A stretch of 64,000 nucleotides of DNA, taken from Tenacibaculum pelagium. GTDB lineage: Bacteria > Bacteroidota > Bacteroidia > Flavobacteriales > Flavobacteriaceae. This document shows, piece by piece, positions 1-8,740 of the stretch (position 1 is its first letter; the number at the start of each line of letters is the position of its first letter). The translations under genes were made by a program, and so were the position numbers. Location: the NCBI RefSeq assembly GCF_014062345.1, contig NZ_JACGLS010000002.1:62001-126000 (forward strand), given 5' to 3'. The notes beneath the pieces are model-generated. The model searched no databases, had not been told where the DNA came from, and saw only the letters and a program-made list of their open reading frames with translations.

Positions 1-380
1 TCTTGAACTAGATCAGGTGGAGAATAATATTGATGTGACTCGATTTGCTTTTCAAAATCTTGAAAAACGAATTGATAAGCATTATAAAATGCTAAAACTA
101 TTTTTAGCTCATCAAAACTAACATCATCTAAAGAATGTTTTTGAAATTCATCTTGCCCATCAATTTGATGAACTTCATCTTTACAACATTTCTTTTTCTT
201 TGTAACAGTAGCACATTCATCTACACCACCATCACTATTACAAGTATCAGCTTTACCTAAATAAGAAACATCTACTAAATAATCACCGCAGTAATGCTTC
301 TCTACCGTAAAAGAAAACGTAGAAAACAGCACTAAAAATGCTAATACTGATGATACTATTTTAGTAATTACTTGTTTCAT
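1..380 (-). CDS. HYC_CC_PP-type small secreted protein, 3' end missing
   Basis: The frame opens at an ATG at 380 and stays open to the window edge, so the C-terminus is cut off. The visible 126 residues begin with a signal peptide or membrane helix (about residues 5-25, VITKIVSSVLAFLVLFSTFSF). Then come a His-Tyr-Cys motif (EKHYCG), a Lys/Cys cluster (KKKCCKDE) and near the edge Ser-Pro-Pro. This HYC, CC, PP order is that of a small Bacteroidota family often found near metal-related or TonB-dependent genes. The conserved Cys and His residues suggest metal binding, but no function is established. A TAACTTTG element just upstream of the start resembles the Bacteroidota -7 box. Confidence 0.62.
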   Translation of the reverse strand, partial: MKQVITKIVSSVLAFLVLFSTFSFTVEKHYCGDYLVDVSYLGKADTCNSDGGVDECATVTKKKKCCKDEVHQIDGQDEFQKHSLDDVSFDELKIVLAFYNAYQFVFQDFEKQIESHQYYSPPDLVQ

Positions 381-488
381 TGGCTGCAAAGTTACAAAAA
401 ATCAAAAATCTATTTTTTAAAACAATTGTTAAATCTATTTTTGTAAGTTCTTAACCTTAATTACGAACTAGGTAATAAACATTTTAAA

Positions 489-941
489 ATGAACTTACAA
501 GCATTAAAAAACAACATAGATAACATCGCAGAAAATAATTCTACCAAAGAAGAAAAACTTCAACAAATATGTGATTATTTAGCTTCTGAAATTTCATATT
601 ATGATTGGGTAGGATTTTACTTTAAAAACGGTGATAAAGACGAATTAAAATTAGCACAATTTAACGGTGAACCAACAGATCATACAATCATTCCTTTCGG
701 AAAAGGAATTTGTGGTCAAGTAGCTGTTAGTAATAAGAATTTTGTTGTGCAAGATGTTAGCGAACAAGACAATTATATTTCTTGTGGATGGAAGGTTAAA
801 TCAGAGATTGTAATTCCAATTTTTGTTAACGAAGAAAATATCGGGCAAATAGATATTGACTCTCATACAGTTAACCCATTTACAGCTGATGACGAAGCTT
901 TATTAGAGTACACTTGTAAAAAAGTAGCTGATTTTATATAA
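489..941 (+). CDS. GAF domain protein, probable free methionine-(R)-sulfoxide reductase
   Basis: A 150-residue single GAF domain. The segment GKGICGQVAV...VVQDVSEQDNYISCGWKVKSEIVIPI follows the fRMsr family (E. coli MsrC/YebR type), including two of its redox cysteines, Cys75 in GICG and Cys99 in ISCG. The family reduces free methionine-R-sulfoxide in the cytosol using thioredoxin. The third family cysteine seen in E. coli is absent, as in many homologues. It is monocistronic, with an ATG start 108 nt from the divergent HYC_CC_PP gene. Substrate is inferred from the family; a plain ligand-binding GAF protein is the alternative. Confidence 0.75.
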   Translation: MNLQALKNNIDNIAENNSTKEEKLQQICDYLASEISYYDWVGFYFKNGDKDELKLAQFNGEPTDHTIIPFGKGICGQVAVSNKNFVVQDVSEQDNYISCGWKVKSEIVIPIFVNEENIGQIDIDSHTVNPFTADDEALLEYTCKKVADFI

Positions 942-955
942 TTTTATTGTAATCG

Positions 956-987
956 TTTGATTGTTAGGATTTTTTTTCTTTAATTTG
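956..987 (+). promoter_or_regulatory. Candidate promoter of the 41-aa gene
   Basis: TTTG at 956-959 is followed by 20 nt and then TTAATTTG at 980-987, one mismatch from the Bacteroidota -7 consensus TAnnTTTG. It lies about 38 nt before the ATG at 1025 and would give the small gene its own transcript. Confidence 0.4.
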
Positions 988-1024
988 AAAAGATTTATTA
1001 ACCCTTGCTTAATTCCCCTATATT

Positions 1025-1150
1025 ATGAGCAACAAAGAATACCCTACTTACGCTGCGTTAGGCAATCCTAATGCACGTGCAAATTCTCAACAATCTTTTT
1101 TCGAAAAATTTACAATGTGGTTTCGTGATTTCTTAGAAAACGCGGAATAA
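1025..1150 (+). CDS. 41-aa microprotein with an FtsA-like C-terminal amphipathic helix
   Basis: ATG at 1025, stop TAA at 1148-1150. The N-terminal half (MSNKEYPTYAALGNPNARAN) is polar and probably unstructured. The C-terminal half, SFFEKFTMWFRDFLENAE, is an amphipathic helix with Phe, Trp and Leu on one face. It matches the last 18 residues of FtsA from this same window (SIFEKFTEKFKEFLDNAE) at 12 of 18 positions, ending in the same NAE before the stop. In FtsA this tail is the membrane-targeting sequence. The gene stands alone between a candidate promoter and a perfect terminator. I know of no named family. Membrane binding and a link to division are inference; the resemblance is seen directly. 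Confidence 0.72.
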   Translation: MSNKEYPTYAALGNPNARANSQQSFFEKFTMWFRDFLENAE

Positions 1151-1170
1151 TATTTTATATTTTGTTGAAC

Positions 1171-1208
1171 AAAACACCACCAAAAACATATAGTTTTGGT
1201 GGTGTTTT
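1171..1208 (+). terminator. Terminator after the 41-aa gene
   Basis: A perfect 15-bp stem, AAAACACCACCAAAA at 1171-1185 pairing with 1194-1208, and an 8-nt loop; it ends in a T run. It separates the microprotein gene from purH. Confidence 0.85.
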
Positions 1209-1235
1209 TATTTAATAATAAACCAAAATAATTTA

Positions 1236-1266
1236 TTGTATAACCTTTACTGTTTTAGTAGTTTTG
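1236..1266 (+). promoter_or_regulatory. purH promoter
   Basis: TTG at 1236-1238, a 20-nt spacer, then TAGTTTTG at 1259-1266 fits the Bacteroidota consensus. The leader CTTAACAACACAACAACAAT (1271-1290) runs into the start codon and recurs before rpe. Confidence 0.65.
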
Positions 1267-1288
1267 CTAGCTTAACAACACAACAACA

Positions 1289-2815
1289 ATGAACAATCAA
1301 AAAACTATTAAATCTGCACTGATTTCGGTCTTTCATAAAGACGGTTTAGAACCAGTTGTAAAAAAACTGAACGAGCTTGGAGTTACTATTTACTCTACAG
1401 GAGGAACAGAAAAATTTATTAAAGATTTAGGTATCGATGTAGTACCTGTAGAAGATATTACTTCTTACCCTTCAATATTAGGGGGTCGAGTAAAAACTTT
1501 ACATCCTAAAGTTTTCGGAGGAATTTTAAACAGACAAAATCATGAAGGTGATATTGCTGAAATGCAAGAATATAACATTCCGCAATTAGATGTAGTAATT
1601 GTAGATTTATACCCTTTTGAAAAAACAGTAGCTTCAAATGCACCAGAACAAGATATTATAGAGAAGATTGATATCGGAGGAATTTCTTTAATTCGTGCTG
1701 CTGCTAAAAATTTTAAAGATACTGTGATTGTCTCTTCTATGGATCAATACGAAGCCTTTTTAAATTTAATTTCTGAAAATAACGGAAGTACATCTATCAG
1801 TGATAGAAAAAAGTTTGCTGCAAAGGCTTTCAATATTTCTTCTCATTACGATACAGCTATTTTTAATTACTTTAACGAAGACGAAGTTGCCTATAAAGCA
1901 AGTGAAACAACTTCTAAGACTTTAAGATATGGAGAAAATCCGCATCAAAAAGGGTATTTCTTTGGTGATTTAGATGCTATGTTTGATAAATTACATGGTA
2001 AAGAATTAAGCTATAATAATTTATTAGATGTTGATGCTGCTGTAAACTTAATGAATGAGTTTAAAGGAGAAACTCCAACGTTTGCTATTTTAAAACACAA
2101 CAACGCTTGTGGATTTGCTCAAAGAGAAACAATTCATCAAGCTTATGTAGATGCTTTAGCTGGTGACCCAGTTTCTGCTTTTGGTGGGATTTTAATTTCA
2201 AACACAAAAATAGACAAAGCCACTGCAGAAGAAATCCATAAACTATTCTGTGAAGTTGTAATTGCCCCTTCTTATGATGATGATGCTTTAGAGGTTTTAA
2301 AAGGAAAGAAAAACAGAGTTTTATTAATTCAAAAAGAAGTAGAATTACCTAAGCAAACTGTTCGTACAGCTTTAAACGGTTTATTAATTCAAGATAAAGA
2401 TTATATTACTGATAAATTAGAAGACCTTTCATACCCAACAAACAATAAACCTAACGAAAGTGAGTTAGATGATTTATTATTTGCTTCTAAGTTGTGTAAA
2501 AACACAAAATCTAATACTATTATCTTAGTAAAAAACAAGCAATTATTAGCTGGTGGAACAGGACAAACAAGTAGAGTTGATGCTTTAAAACAAGCAATCG
2601 ACAAAGCAAATAGTTTTAATTTTGATTTAAACGGAGCTGTTATGGCGAGTGATGCATTTTTTCCGTTTCCAGATTGTGTAGAAATTGCAAATAATGCTGG
2701 GGTAAAAAGTGTAATTCAACCAGGTGGTTCTATTAAAGATCAATTAAGTATTGATTATTGTAATGACCATGATGTTTCAATGGTTTTTACAGGAACTAGA
2801 CATTTTAAACATTAA
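1289..2815 (+). CDS. purH: Bifunctional AICAR transformylase / IMP cyclohydrolase
   Basis: This enzyme does the last two steps of de novo purine synthesis: formylation of AICAR with 10-formyl-THF, then ring closure to IMP. The N-terminal MGS-like cyclohydrolase domain (about 8-150) has STGGTEKFIKDLGI and GGRVKTLHPKVFGGIL. The C-terminal transformylase domain has RYGENPHQKG, the catalytic KHNNACG and the family's end VFTGTRHFKH. Length 508 aa is normal. It has its own promoter with an A/C-rich leader; mreB follows 80 nt later with its own promoter-like element. No PurR-type operator was recognised. Confidence 0.97.
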   Translation: MNNQKTIKSALISVFHKDGLEPVVKKLNELGVTIYSTGGTEKFIKDLGIDVVPVEDITSYPSILGGRVKTLHPKVFGGILNRQNHEGDIAEMQEYNIPQLDVVIVDLYPFEKTVASNAPEQDIIEKIDIGGISLIRAAAKNFKDTVIVSSMDQYEAFLNLISENNGSTSISDRKKFAAKAFNISSHYDTAIFNYFNEDEVAYKASETTSKTLRYGENPHQKGYFFGDLDAMFDKLHGKELSYNNLLDVDAAVNLMNEFKGETPTFAILKHNNACGFAQRETIHQAYVDALAGDPVSAFGGILISNTKIDKATAEEIHKLFCEVVIAPSYDDDALEVLKGKKNRVLLIQKEVELPKQTVRTALNGLLIQDKDYITDKLEDLSYPTNNKPNESELDDLLFASKLCKNTKSNTIILVKNKQLLAGGTGQTSRVDALKQAIDKANSFNFDLNGAVMASDAFFPFPDCVEIANNAGVKSVIQPGGSIKDQLSIDYCNDHDVSMVFTGTRHFKH

Positions 2816-2824
2816 TAATTTTAG

Positions 2825-2858
2825 TTGTAGAAACATTACATATTTTTAGTTAGATTTG
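2825..2858 (+). promoter_or_regulatory. Candidate promoter of the mre operon
   Basis: TTG at 2825-2827 and TAGATTTG at 2851-2858 are 23 nt apart, the long end of the usual spacing. The -7 box matches exactly. It lies in the purH-mreB gap, 37 nt before the mreB ATG. Confidence 0.5.
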
Positions 2859-2895
2859 TAATAATCCTCTTAAATTAAAGAAATAACAATATCAT

Positions 2896-3924
2896 ATGGG
2901 TTTTTTCGACTTTATGACTGAAGACATCGCGGTAGATTTAGGTACTGCGAATACATTAATTATACACAATGGTAAAGTTGTTATAGACAACCCCTCTATC
3001 GTTGCACGTAACCGATTGACTGGAAAAATTATTGCTACTGGTCATGAAGCAAACAGAATGCAAGGAAAAACTCATGAGAATATTAAAACTATTCGTCCAT
3101 TAAAAGATGGAGTTATTGCAGATTTTCAAGCTTCTGAAGAAATGATTAAAGAGTTTGTTAAACAAATTCCTGCAATAAAGAAAAAGCTTTTCCCACCTTC
3201 ATTACGAATGGTAATTTGTATTCCTTCAGGAATTACAGAAGTTGAAAAACGTGCTGTTATTGATTCAGGCCGTCATATGAACGCCAAAGAAATCTATTTA
3301 ATTTACGAACCAATGGCTGCAGCTATTGGTGTTGGTGTTGATATTATGGAGCCAAAAGGAAACATGATTATTGATATAGGTGGAGGTACTACTGAGATTG
3401 CAGTTATTGCACTTGCTGGTATTGTTTGTGATCAATCTGTAAAAGTTGCGGGTGATTTATTTACAAGCGACATTATGTATTACATGCGTACCCAACACAA
3501 TTTACATGTTGGTGAAACTACTGCCGAAAAAATAAAAATACAAATAGGTTCTGCTACCGAAGATTTAGATACTCCGCCAGAGGACATGATGGTTCAAGGA
3601 CGTGATCTTTTAAGTGGAAAACCAAAACAAGTACAAGTTTCTTATCGTGAAATTGCAAAAGCTTTAGATAAATCTATTTTACGTATCGAAGATGCTGTAA
3701 TGGAAACTCTATCTAAAACTCCACCAGAATTAGCTGCTGATATTTATAATACAGGTATTTATTTAGCTGGAGGTGGATCTATGCTTAGAGGCCTTGATAA
3801 ACGTTTATCTAGAAAAACTGATTTACCTGTTTATGTTGCAGAAGATCCTTTACGTGCTGTAGTTCGAGGAACTGGTATTGCATTAAAAAATCTTGAAAAA
3901 TACAAATCAGTATTAATCAAATAA
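2896..3924 (+). CDS. mreB: Rod shape-determining actin-like protein MreB
   Basis: MreB is a bacterial actin that forms membrane-bound filaments directing lateral wall synthesis. The 342-aa protein shows the actin-fold phosphate loops AVDLGTANTLI (phosphate 1), MIIDIGGGTTEIAVIA (phosphate 2) and the adenosine motif LAGGGSMLRGLDKRL. The N-terminus MGFFDFMTED is short, hydrophobic and amphipathic, consistent with membrane contact. It is the first gene of mreB-mreC-mreD-mrdA-rodA; mreC follows after 16 nt. Confidence 0.97.
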   Translation: MGFFDFMTEDIAVDLGTANTLIIHNGKVVIDNPSIVARNRLTGKIIATGHEANRMQGKTHENIKTIRPLKDGVIADFQASEEMIKEFVKQIPAIKKKLFPPSLRMVICIPSGITEVEKRAVIDSGRHMNAKEIYLIYEPMAAAIGVGVDIMEPKGNMIIDIGGGTTEIAVIALAGIVCDQSVKVAGDLFTSDIMYYMRTQHNLHVGETTAEKIKIQIGSATEDLDTPPEDMMVQGRDLLSGKPKQVQVSYREIAKALDKSILRIEDAVMETLSKTPPELAADIYNTGIYLAGGGSMLRGLDKRLSRKTDLPVYVAEDPLRAVVRGTGIALKNLEKYKSVLIK

Positions 3925-3940
3925 ATTTTAATGATTATTT

Positions 3941-4768
3941 ATGCAACAGCTTTTTTATTTCTTTCAAAAGAATAAATATTTTTTATTTTTTCTATTTCTA
4001 GAGATTATAGCTGTTGCATTAATCATTAACAATCATTCTTTTCATAAAAGCAAATTCATCAGTTCTACAAATTATATTACTGGAGGGCTTTATGAAAAAT
4101 CTTCTGAACTTACTGAATATTTAAATCTAAAAGAAAGAAATAAAAATCTTTCAGAAGAAAATACTAGTCTTAAAAATAAGTTAGACCAATTGTATTTAAT
4201 GATTGATAGTATAAGTATTACTAAAATCAGTGATTCTTTAAATCACAATCAACAATACAAGTACATTAATGGAAAGGTAATTAATAATATTTATCACAAG
4301 TCTGATAACTTTATTACCATTAACAGAGGTGCTAAAAACGGTGTTTCAACTGAAATGGCTGTAATTAATAACAAAGGTGTTATTGGTATTACTGACAATG
4401 TTGGCCCTAAGTTTTCAAGAGTGCAGTCAATTTTAAATTCAAATAGTAAAATAAACGCCAGTTTTAAAAACAGTAATTATTTTGGGACTTTAATTTGGAA
4501 TGGAAAAGACTACAACATCACTCAGCTAACAGATATTCCTCGTCAAGCAAATTTTAAAATTGGAGACACTATAATTACTGGAGGTAGATCAACAATATTC
4601 CCAAAAGGAATTCCAATAGGAACCGTTGCTGACATTCCAGAAAAATTATCGGCTACAAACACAATTAATATTAAATTATTCAATGATATGGCTAATCTTG
4701 GACATATCTACATTATTACAAATCTTAATAAAAAAGAAATAAAAACAGTAGAAAACAAAAATGAATAG
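3941..4768 (+). CDS. mreC: Rod shape-determining protein MreC
   Basis: MreC is a single-pass inner-membrane protein of the elongasome that activates PBP2 from the periplasm. Here a short cytoplasmic N-terminus is followed by one membrane helix (about 12-31), a coiled coil (about 58-92, LKERNKNLSEENTSLKNKLDQLYLMI) and a beta-rich domain carrying NRGAKNGVSTEMAVINNKGVIGI and GDTIITGGRSTIFPKGIPIGTV. Length 275 aa is typical of the family. Its end overlaps mreD by 8 nt, suggesting translational coupling. Confidence 0.95.
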   Translation: MQQLFYFFQKNKYFLFFLFLEIIAVALIINNHSFHKSKFISSTNYITGGLYEKSSELTEYLNLKERNKNLSEENTSLKNKLDQLYLMIDSISITKISDSLNHNQQYKYINGKVINNIYHKSDNFITINRGAKNGVSTEMAVINNKGVIGITDNVGPKFSRVQSILNSNSKINASFKNSNYFGTLIWNGKDYNITQLTDIPRQANFKIGDTIITGGRSTIFPKGIPIGTVADIPEKLSATNTINIKLFNDMANLGHIYIITNLNKKEIKTVENKNE

Positions 4769-5267
4769 AACAGTTTATATCATCTTTTTATTTGTTTTTT
4801 TCTTGCTCTTGCAAGTACTAATACTTAACAACGTTTTGTTTTTAGGATATGTAAACCCTTATTTATATATCACTTTTGTTTTTTTATATCCATTAAACAC
4901 TAATCAGTTTCCTTTTTTAAGTTTAGCTTTCCTATTAGGTTTATTCGTTGATGCATTTTCTAACTCAGGAGGTGTACATGCTTTTGCTATATTATTTATA
5001 GCTTATATCCGGTTATTTTTTATTCGAACAATTTTCAAAAAAACTCCCTCGGACTATTTACTTTTTAACTTAAGACAAGAAACTTTTGATAAAGTTTTTA
5101 ATTATACTGCTATTTTAACAATCATTCATCATTTTATTTTATTCAGTTTAATTAATTTCAGCTTTTATAATTTATCTAATGTGGTTGTTAACACACTTTT
5201 TTCTAGTGCATTTACGTTAGTATTATATTTTTTAGGTAGTTTTATATTTAAGAAAAAACTCACATAA
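4761..5267 (+). CDS. mreD: Rod shape-determining membrane protein MreD
   Basis: A 168-aa, very hydrophobic protein with about five membrane helices and no soluble domain. Sequence identity in this family is low; the call rests on length, topology, the MreD-like GLFVDAFSNSGGVHAFA segment and its position between mreC and mrdA. It is thought to link MreC to the rest of the elongasome. mrdA starts 15 nt downstream. Confidence 0.9.
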   Translation: MNRTVYIIFLFVFFLLLQVLILNNVLFLGYVNPYLYITFVFLYPLNTNQFPFLSLAFLLGLFVDAFSNSGGVHAFAILFIAYIRLFFIRTIFKKTPSDYLLFNLRQETFDKVFNYTAILTIIHHFILFSLINFSFYNLSNVVVNTLFSSAFTLVLYFLGSFIFKKKLT

Positions 5268-5282
5268 AAATAAAAGCAGTAA

Positions 5283-7166
5283 ATGAAAAGAAGTTTCCTT
5301 CTTATTTTTCTAATTTCACTAGTCGGAATAATCTATATCGGTAGATTATTTCAACTACAAATTATACGTGGCGGAAATCAAAACCCTATTCAAGGATCTA
5401 CTGTTAAAATCGAATATGATTATCCTGAAAGAGGCTATATATACGACCGAAATGGAAAGCTTCTGGTTGCCAATCAGCTATCTTACGATGTAATGATAAT
5501 ACCGAAAGAGGTTGAACCTCTTGACACTCTTGAATTTTGCAATCTTTTAAAAATTACAAAAGAAGATTTAAAAAAACGTTTTAAAAAAGCTGAAAAATAT
5601 GCTAGATGGCTCCCTTCAAAATTCTTAAAACAATTAGCAAAAGAAGATTTTGCTTACCTGCAAGAAAAGCTGCCCAAATACAAAGGTTTTTATATTCAAA
5701 AACGTATTATTAGAAACTACCCCATTAAATCTGCTGCAAATGTTGTTGGGTTTATTGCCGAAGTAAACGAACAAAAGGCAAAAACCAATGATTATTATGA
5801 ACAAGGTGAACTTATTGGGAAACTTGGTGTAGAAAAACAATATGAAAATGCTCTTAGAGGAATTAAAGGAAAAAAGATTTTTAAAAGAAATAATTTAAAT
5901 AAAATAACTGGATCTTTTAAAAACGGAGAATACGATACTTTAGCTGTAGCTGGTCAGGATTTAACATTAACGATTGACACAGAACTACAACAATATGGAG
6001 AGTTGTTAATGAGGGGAAAAAGAGGAGGTATTGTTGCTTTAGAACCAAAAACTGGTGAAATTTTAGCTCTTGTTACTGCTCCTAGTTACGATCCTAATTT
6101 ATTAGTTGGAAGGAAGCGATCACCAAATTCAGTAAAATTATTTGAAGATAATATAACGAAACCTACTTTTGATAGAGCTTTAAAAGCACAGTATGCACCA
6201 GGATCACCTTTTAAAATCATTAATGGCTTAATTGGATTAGAAGAAAACGTTATTGACGAAAATTTTGGAGTTAAATGTTATCGAGGATATCGATACGGTA
6301 ATCGAAAAAGTGCTTTTATGGGTTGCCACTGCGATATTGTTGGGAGACCGATACGTTTAAAAACTGCCATATCTAAATCATGTAATAGTTATTTTGCAAC
6401 TACCTATAGAAAAATAATTGACAAATATGAGAATAGCACTATTGGCGCCAATAAGTGGAGTGAACACGCAAAGAGTTTTGGATTAGGAAATTACTTAGGT
6501 TATGATTTACCTGAAGGTCAAAAAGGAAGGATCCCTAACGGAGAATATTATAATAAGGTCTACCCAAAGTTTCGTTGGGGTGCCACACATACAATATCAA
6601 ATGCAATTGGACAAGGAGAGGTAGAAACCACACCAATTCAGTTAGCGAATATGACAGCAGCTATTGCTAACAGAGGGTATTTTTACACTCCACATATTAT
6701 AAAAGAAATAGATCATAAACCAATTAGCGACTCTACTTATACTACAAAAAGGAACACTACTATAAACCCTAAGCATTTCTCTGTTGCTATAGATGCCATG
6801 CACGAAGTTTTTAAAACTGGTACTGCAAAATGGTTCCAAATGAAGGATATTGACATGTGCGGAAAAACAGGAACTGTAGAAAACTTTATTCGTGTAGATG
6901 GTGTAAAAAAACAACTAGAAGATCATTCTATTTTTATTGCTTTTGCTCCCAAAGAAGACCCTAAAATAGCAATGGCTATTTTTGTTGAGAACGGAGGGTA
7001 TGGATCCACAATAGCGGCTCCAATTACAAGTTTAATGATTGAAAAATATTTAACTGGAAAGACCAAAAGAAAACATATCGAAGAAAGAATGATTAATCTT
7101 AGTCTTCAAAAGGAATATGATAAATTAATTCAGAAAAAAGACACACTTGAGACAGGAACGAAATAA
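5283..7166 (+). CDS. mrdA: Penicillin-binding protein 2 (elongasome transpeptidase)
   Basis: A class B PBP that crosslinks peptidoglycan during elongation together with RodA. The 627-aa protein has an N-terminal membrane anchor (about 4-24), a pedestal domain with ERGYIYDRNGKLLVAN, and a transpeptidase domain. The active-site motifs are SxxK at Ser308-Lys311 (GSPFK), SxN at Ser366-Asn368 (SCN) and KTG at Lys528-Gly530. The end overlaps the rodA start by 20 nt. The cysteine-rich stretch CYRGYRYGNRKSAFMGCHC (331-350) lies inside the transpeptidase domain. Confidence 0.96.
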   Translation: MKRSFLLIFLISLVGIIYIGRLFQLQIIRGGNQNPIQGSTVKIEYDYPERGYIYDRNGKLLVANQLSYDVMIIPKEVEPLDTLEFCNLLKITKEDLKKRFKKAEKYARWLPSKFLKQLAKEDFAYLQEKLPKYKGFYIQKRIIRNYPIKSAANVVGFIAEVNEQKAKTNDYYEQGELIGKLGVEKQYENALRGIKGKKIFKRNNLNKITGSFKNGEYDTLAVAGQDLTLTIDTELQQYGELLMRGKRGGIVALEPKTGEILALVTAPSYDPNLLVGRKRSPNSVKLFEDNITKPTFDRALKAQYAPGSPFKIINGLIGLEENVIDENFGVKCYRGYRYGNRKSAFMGCHCDIVGRPIRLKTAISKSCNSYFATTYRKIIDKYENSTIGANKWSEHAKSFGLGNYLGYDLPEGQKGRIPNGEYYNKVYPKFRWGATHTISNAIGQGEVETTPIQLANMTAAIANRGYFYTPHIIKEIDHKPISDSTYTTKRNTTINPKHFSVAIDAMHEVFKTGTAKWFQMKDIDMCGKTGTVENFIRVDGVKKQLEDHSIFIAFAPKEDPKIAMAIFVENGGYGSTIAAPITSLMIEKYLTGKTKRKHIEERMINLSLQKEYDKLIQKKDTLETGTK

Positions 7167-8424
7167 TATTTTTGCTGGTATCGATTGGCTACTAGTTCTA
7201 CTATATATAATCTTAGTTGGATTTGGCTGGCTTAACATATACGCTGCATCATCAACTGATGAATCTAGAGAGGTTTTCACTTTTTCTTCTCAATATGGTA
7301 AGCAACTTATTTTTATCGGATTAAGTGTTCCGGTAATTATATTAATCCTCTTTTTTAATTCAAAGTTTTACGAGCAATTTTCTAGTGTCTTTTATATTCT
7401 TTCTTTAGTTTTATTAGCTGGAGTTTTAGTTTTAGGAAAAAAAATAAACGGAGCTACTTCTTGGTACAACTTTGGAGGAATTGGATTACAACCTTCCGAG
7501 TTTTCAAAAGCATTTACTGCGCTTGCTCTAGCAAAGTTAATGAGTGATCGACAATACAATTTAAAGCTTTTCAAAAATCAGATAAAAGCTTTTATTGTAA
7601 TATTTCTCCCTGCTTTTTTTATTACATTACAACCAGATATGGGATCTGTATTAATTTACTTTGCTTTCTTTTTTGTATTAAACAGAGAAGGTTTAACATT
7701 AGCTTATATTCTATTCGGTGTAATTTCAATAGTATTATTTTTACTTACTATTTATTTTGGTGCCAAGTGGATTCTCATAATATGTTTATCTATATTAACC
7801 TTAGGCATCTTATATGGATACTATAAAAACAAGCGTTTTATCCGATTTAATGCTATAAAAATAATAAGTCTCTATTTATTTACAAGTGTTTTTGTTTTTG
7901 GTATAGGCTACACCTATGATAACATCTTAGAACCGCATCAAAAAGACAGGTTTGATATTCTTTTAGGAAAAACAACAGATCTTAAAAATAAAGGATATAA
8001 CACATATCAATCTGAGCTAACAATTAGTTCTGGTGGTTTTTTAGGTAAAGGCTTTTTACAAGGAGATAGAACTCAAGGTAAATTTGTTCCTGAACAGGAA
8101 ACGGATTACATTTATAGTACAGTAGGTGAAGAATGGGGGTTTGCTGGAAGTTCTTTGGTAATTATTCTATTTATACTACTACTCTATCGTATTATTTATT
8201 TAGCTGAAACCCATACTAATAAATTTGGTAGAATATACGGTTACGGTATTGCATCAATTATATTCTTCCATGTTATTGTAAATATAGGAATGGTTATTGG
8301 ATTGTTACCTACTATCGGAATTCCACTACCTTTCTTTAGCTATGGAGGGTCGTCTTTATGGGGATTTACCATCTTACTTTTTATTTTTATTAGGCTAGAC
8401 GCACATAAAAAATATGATTGGTAA
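7147..8424 (+). CDS. rodA: SEDS peptidoglycan glycosyltransferase RodA
   Basis: RodA polymerises lipid II into glycan strands for elongation, as partner of PBP2. The 425-aa polytopic protein carries SEDS motifs GATSWYNFGGIGLQPSEFSK, LQPDMGSVLIY and GMVIGLLPTIGIPLPFFSYGGSS. The reading frame begins with TTG, inside the end of mrdA, so translation is probably coupled; no ATG lies close to the expected N-terminus NNIFAGIDW. It is the last gene of the mre operon and converges on a small secreted-protein gene whose stop is 4 nt away. Confidence 0.95.
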   Translation: MRQERNNIFAGIDWLLVLLYIILVGFGWLNIYAASSTDESREVFTFSSQYGKQLIFIGLSVPVIILILFFNSKFYEQFSSVFYILSLVLLAGVLVLGKKINGATSWYNFGGIGLQPSEFSKAFTALALAKLMSDRQYNLKLFKNQIKAFIVIFLPAFFITLQPDMGSVLIYFAFFFVLNREGLTLAYILFGVISIVLFLLTIYFGAKWILIICLSILTLGILYGYYKNKRFIRFNAIKIISLYLFTSVFVFGIGYTYDNILEPHQKDRFDILLGKTTDLKNKGYNTYQSELTISSGGFLGKGFLQGDRTQGKFVPEQETDYIYSTVGEEWGFAGSSLVIILFILLLYRIIYLAETHTNKFGRIYGYGIASIIFFHVIVNIGMVIGLLPTIGIPLPFFSYGGSSLWGFTILLFIFIRLDAHKKYDW

Positions 8425-8428
8425 GTAT

Positions 8429-8740
8429 TTAGTTACTCAACTCAACCTCTTTACTCTCTGTTAAATTAATCTTTTCTTTTAATATTAATTTATCTATTAA
8501 CTCTTTAGATATTTTATTTTTATTAGTTAGTTTTTTTTCATTATTAAATCTTTTTCTCAAAACCAAATTCTCACTAAGAGTTCTTACCTCTTTTTTTGAA
8601 ATATTATCACGTGTAATAACACATTTATCTATACTATTTACATCAACTATATGGTTTTCTTTCGATTCGCAAACTTCTACTTGAGCAATCAAATTTAAAG
8701 TGTTAAAAACTGCAAAAACAAAAATCAATATACTTTTCAT
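8429..8740 (-). CDS. Small secreted protein of unknown function
   Basis: 103 residues with a signal peptide (MKSILIFVFAVFNTLNLIAQ, cleavage likely after about 20). The mature part is charged and Lys/Glu/Asn-rich, has two cysteines (VCESKE, KCVITRD) and is predicted to be helical near its end. I recognise no family. It is convergent with rodA and separated from rpsT by a terminator, so it is a single-gene unit. Confidence 0.6.
   Translation of the reverse strand: MKSILIFVFAVFNTLNLIAQVEVCESKENHIVDVNSIDKCVITRDNISKKEVRTLSENLVLRKRFNNEKKLTNKNKISKELIDKLILKEKINLTESKEVELSN

Noticed and set aside
948-978. AATC-GTTT-GATT followed by a T run after the GAF gene, a possible terminator
   Set aside because: Stem of only 4 bp and a G/A interruption before the T run; too weak.
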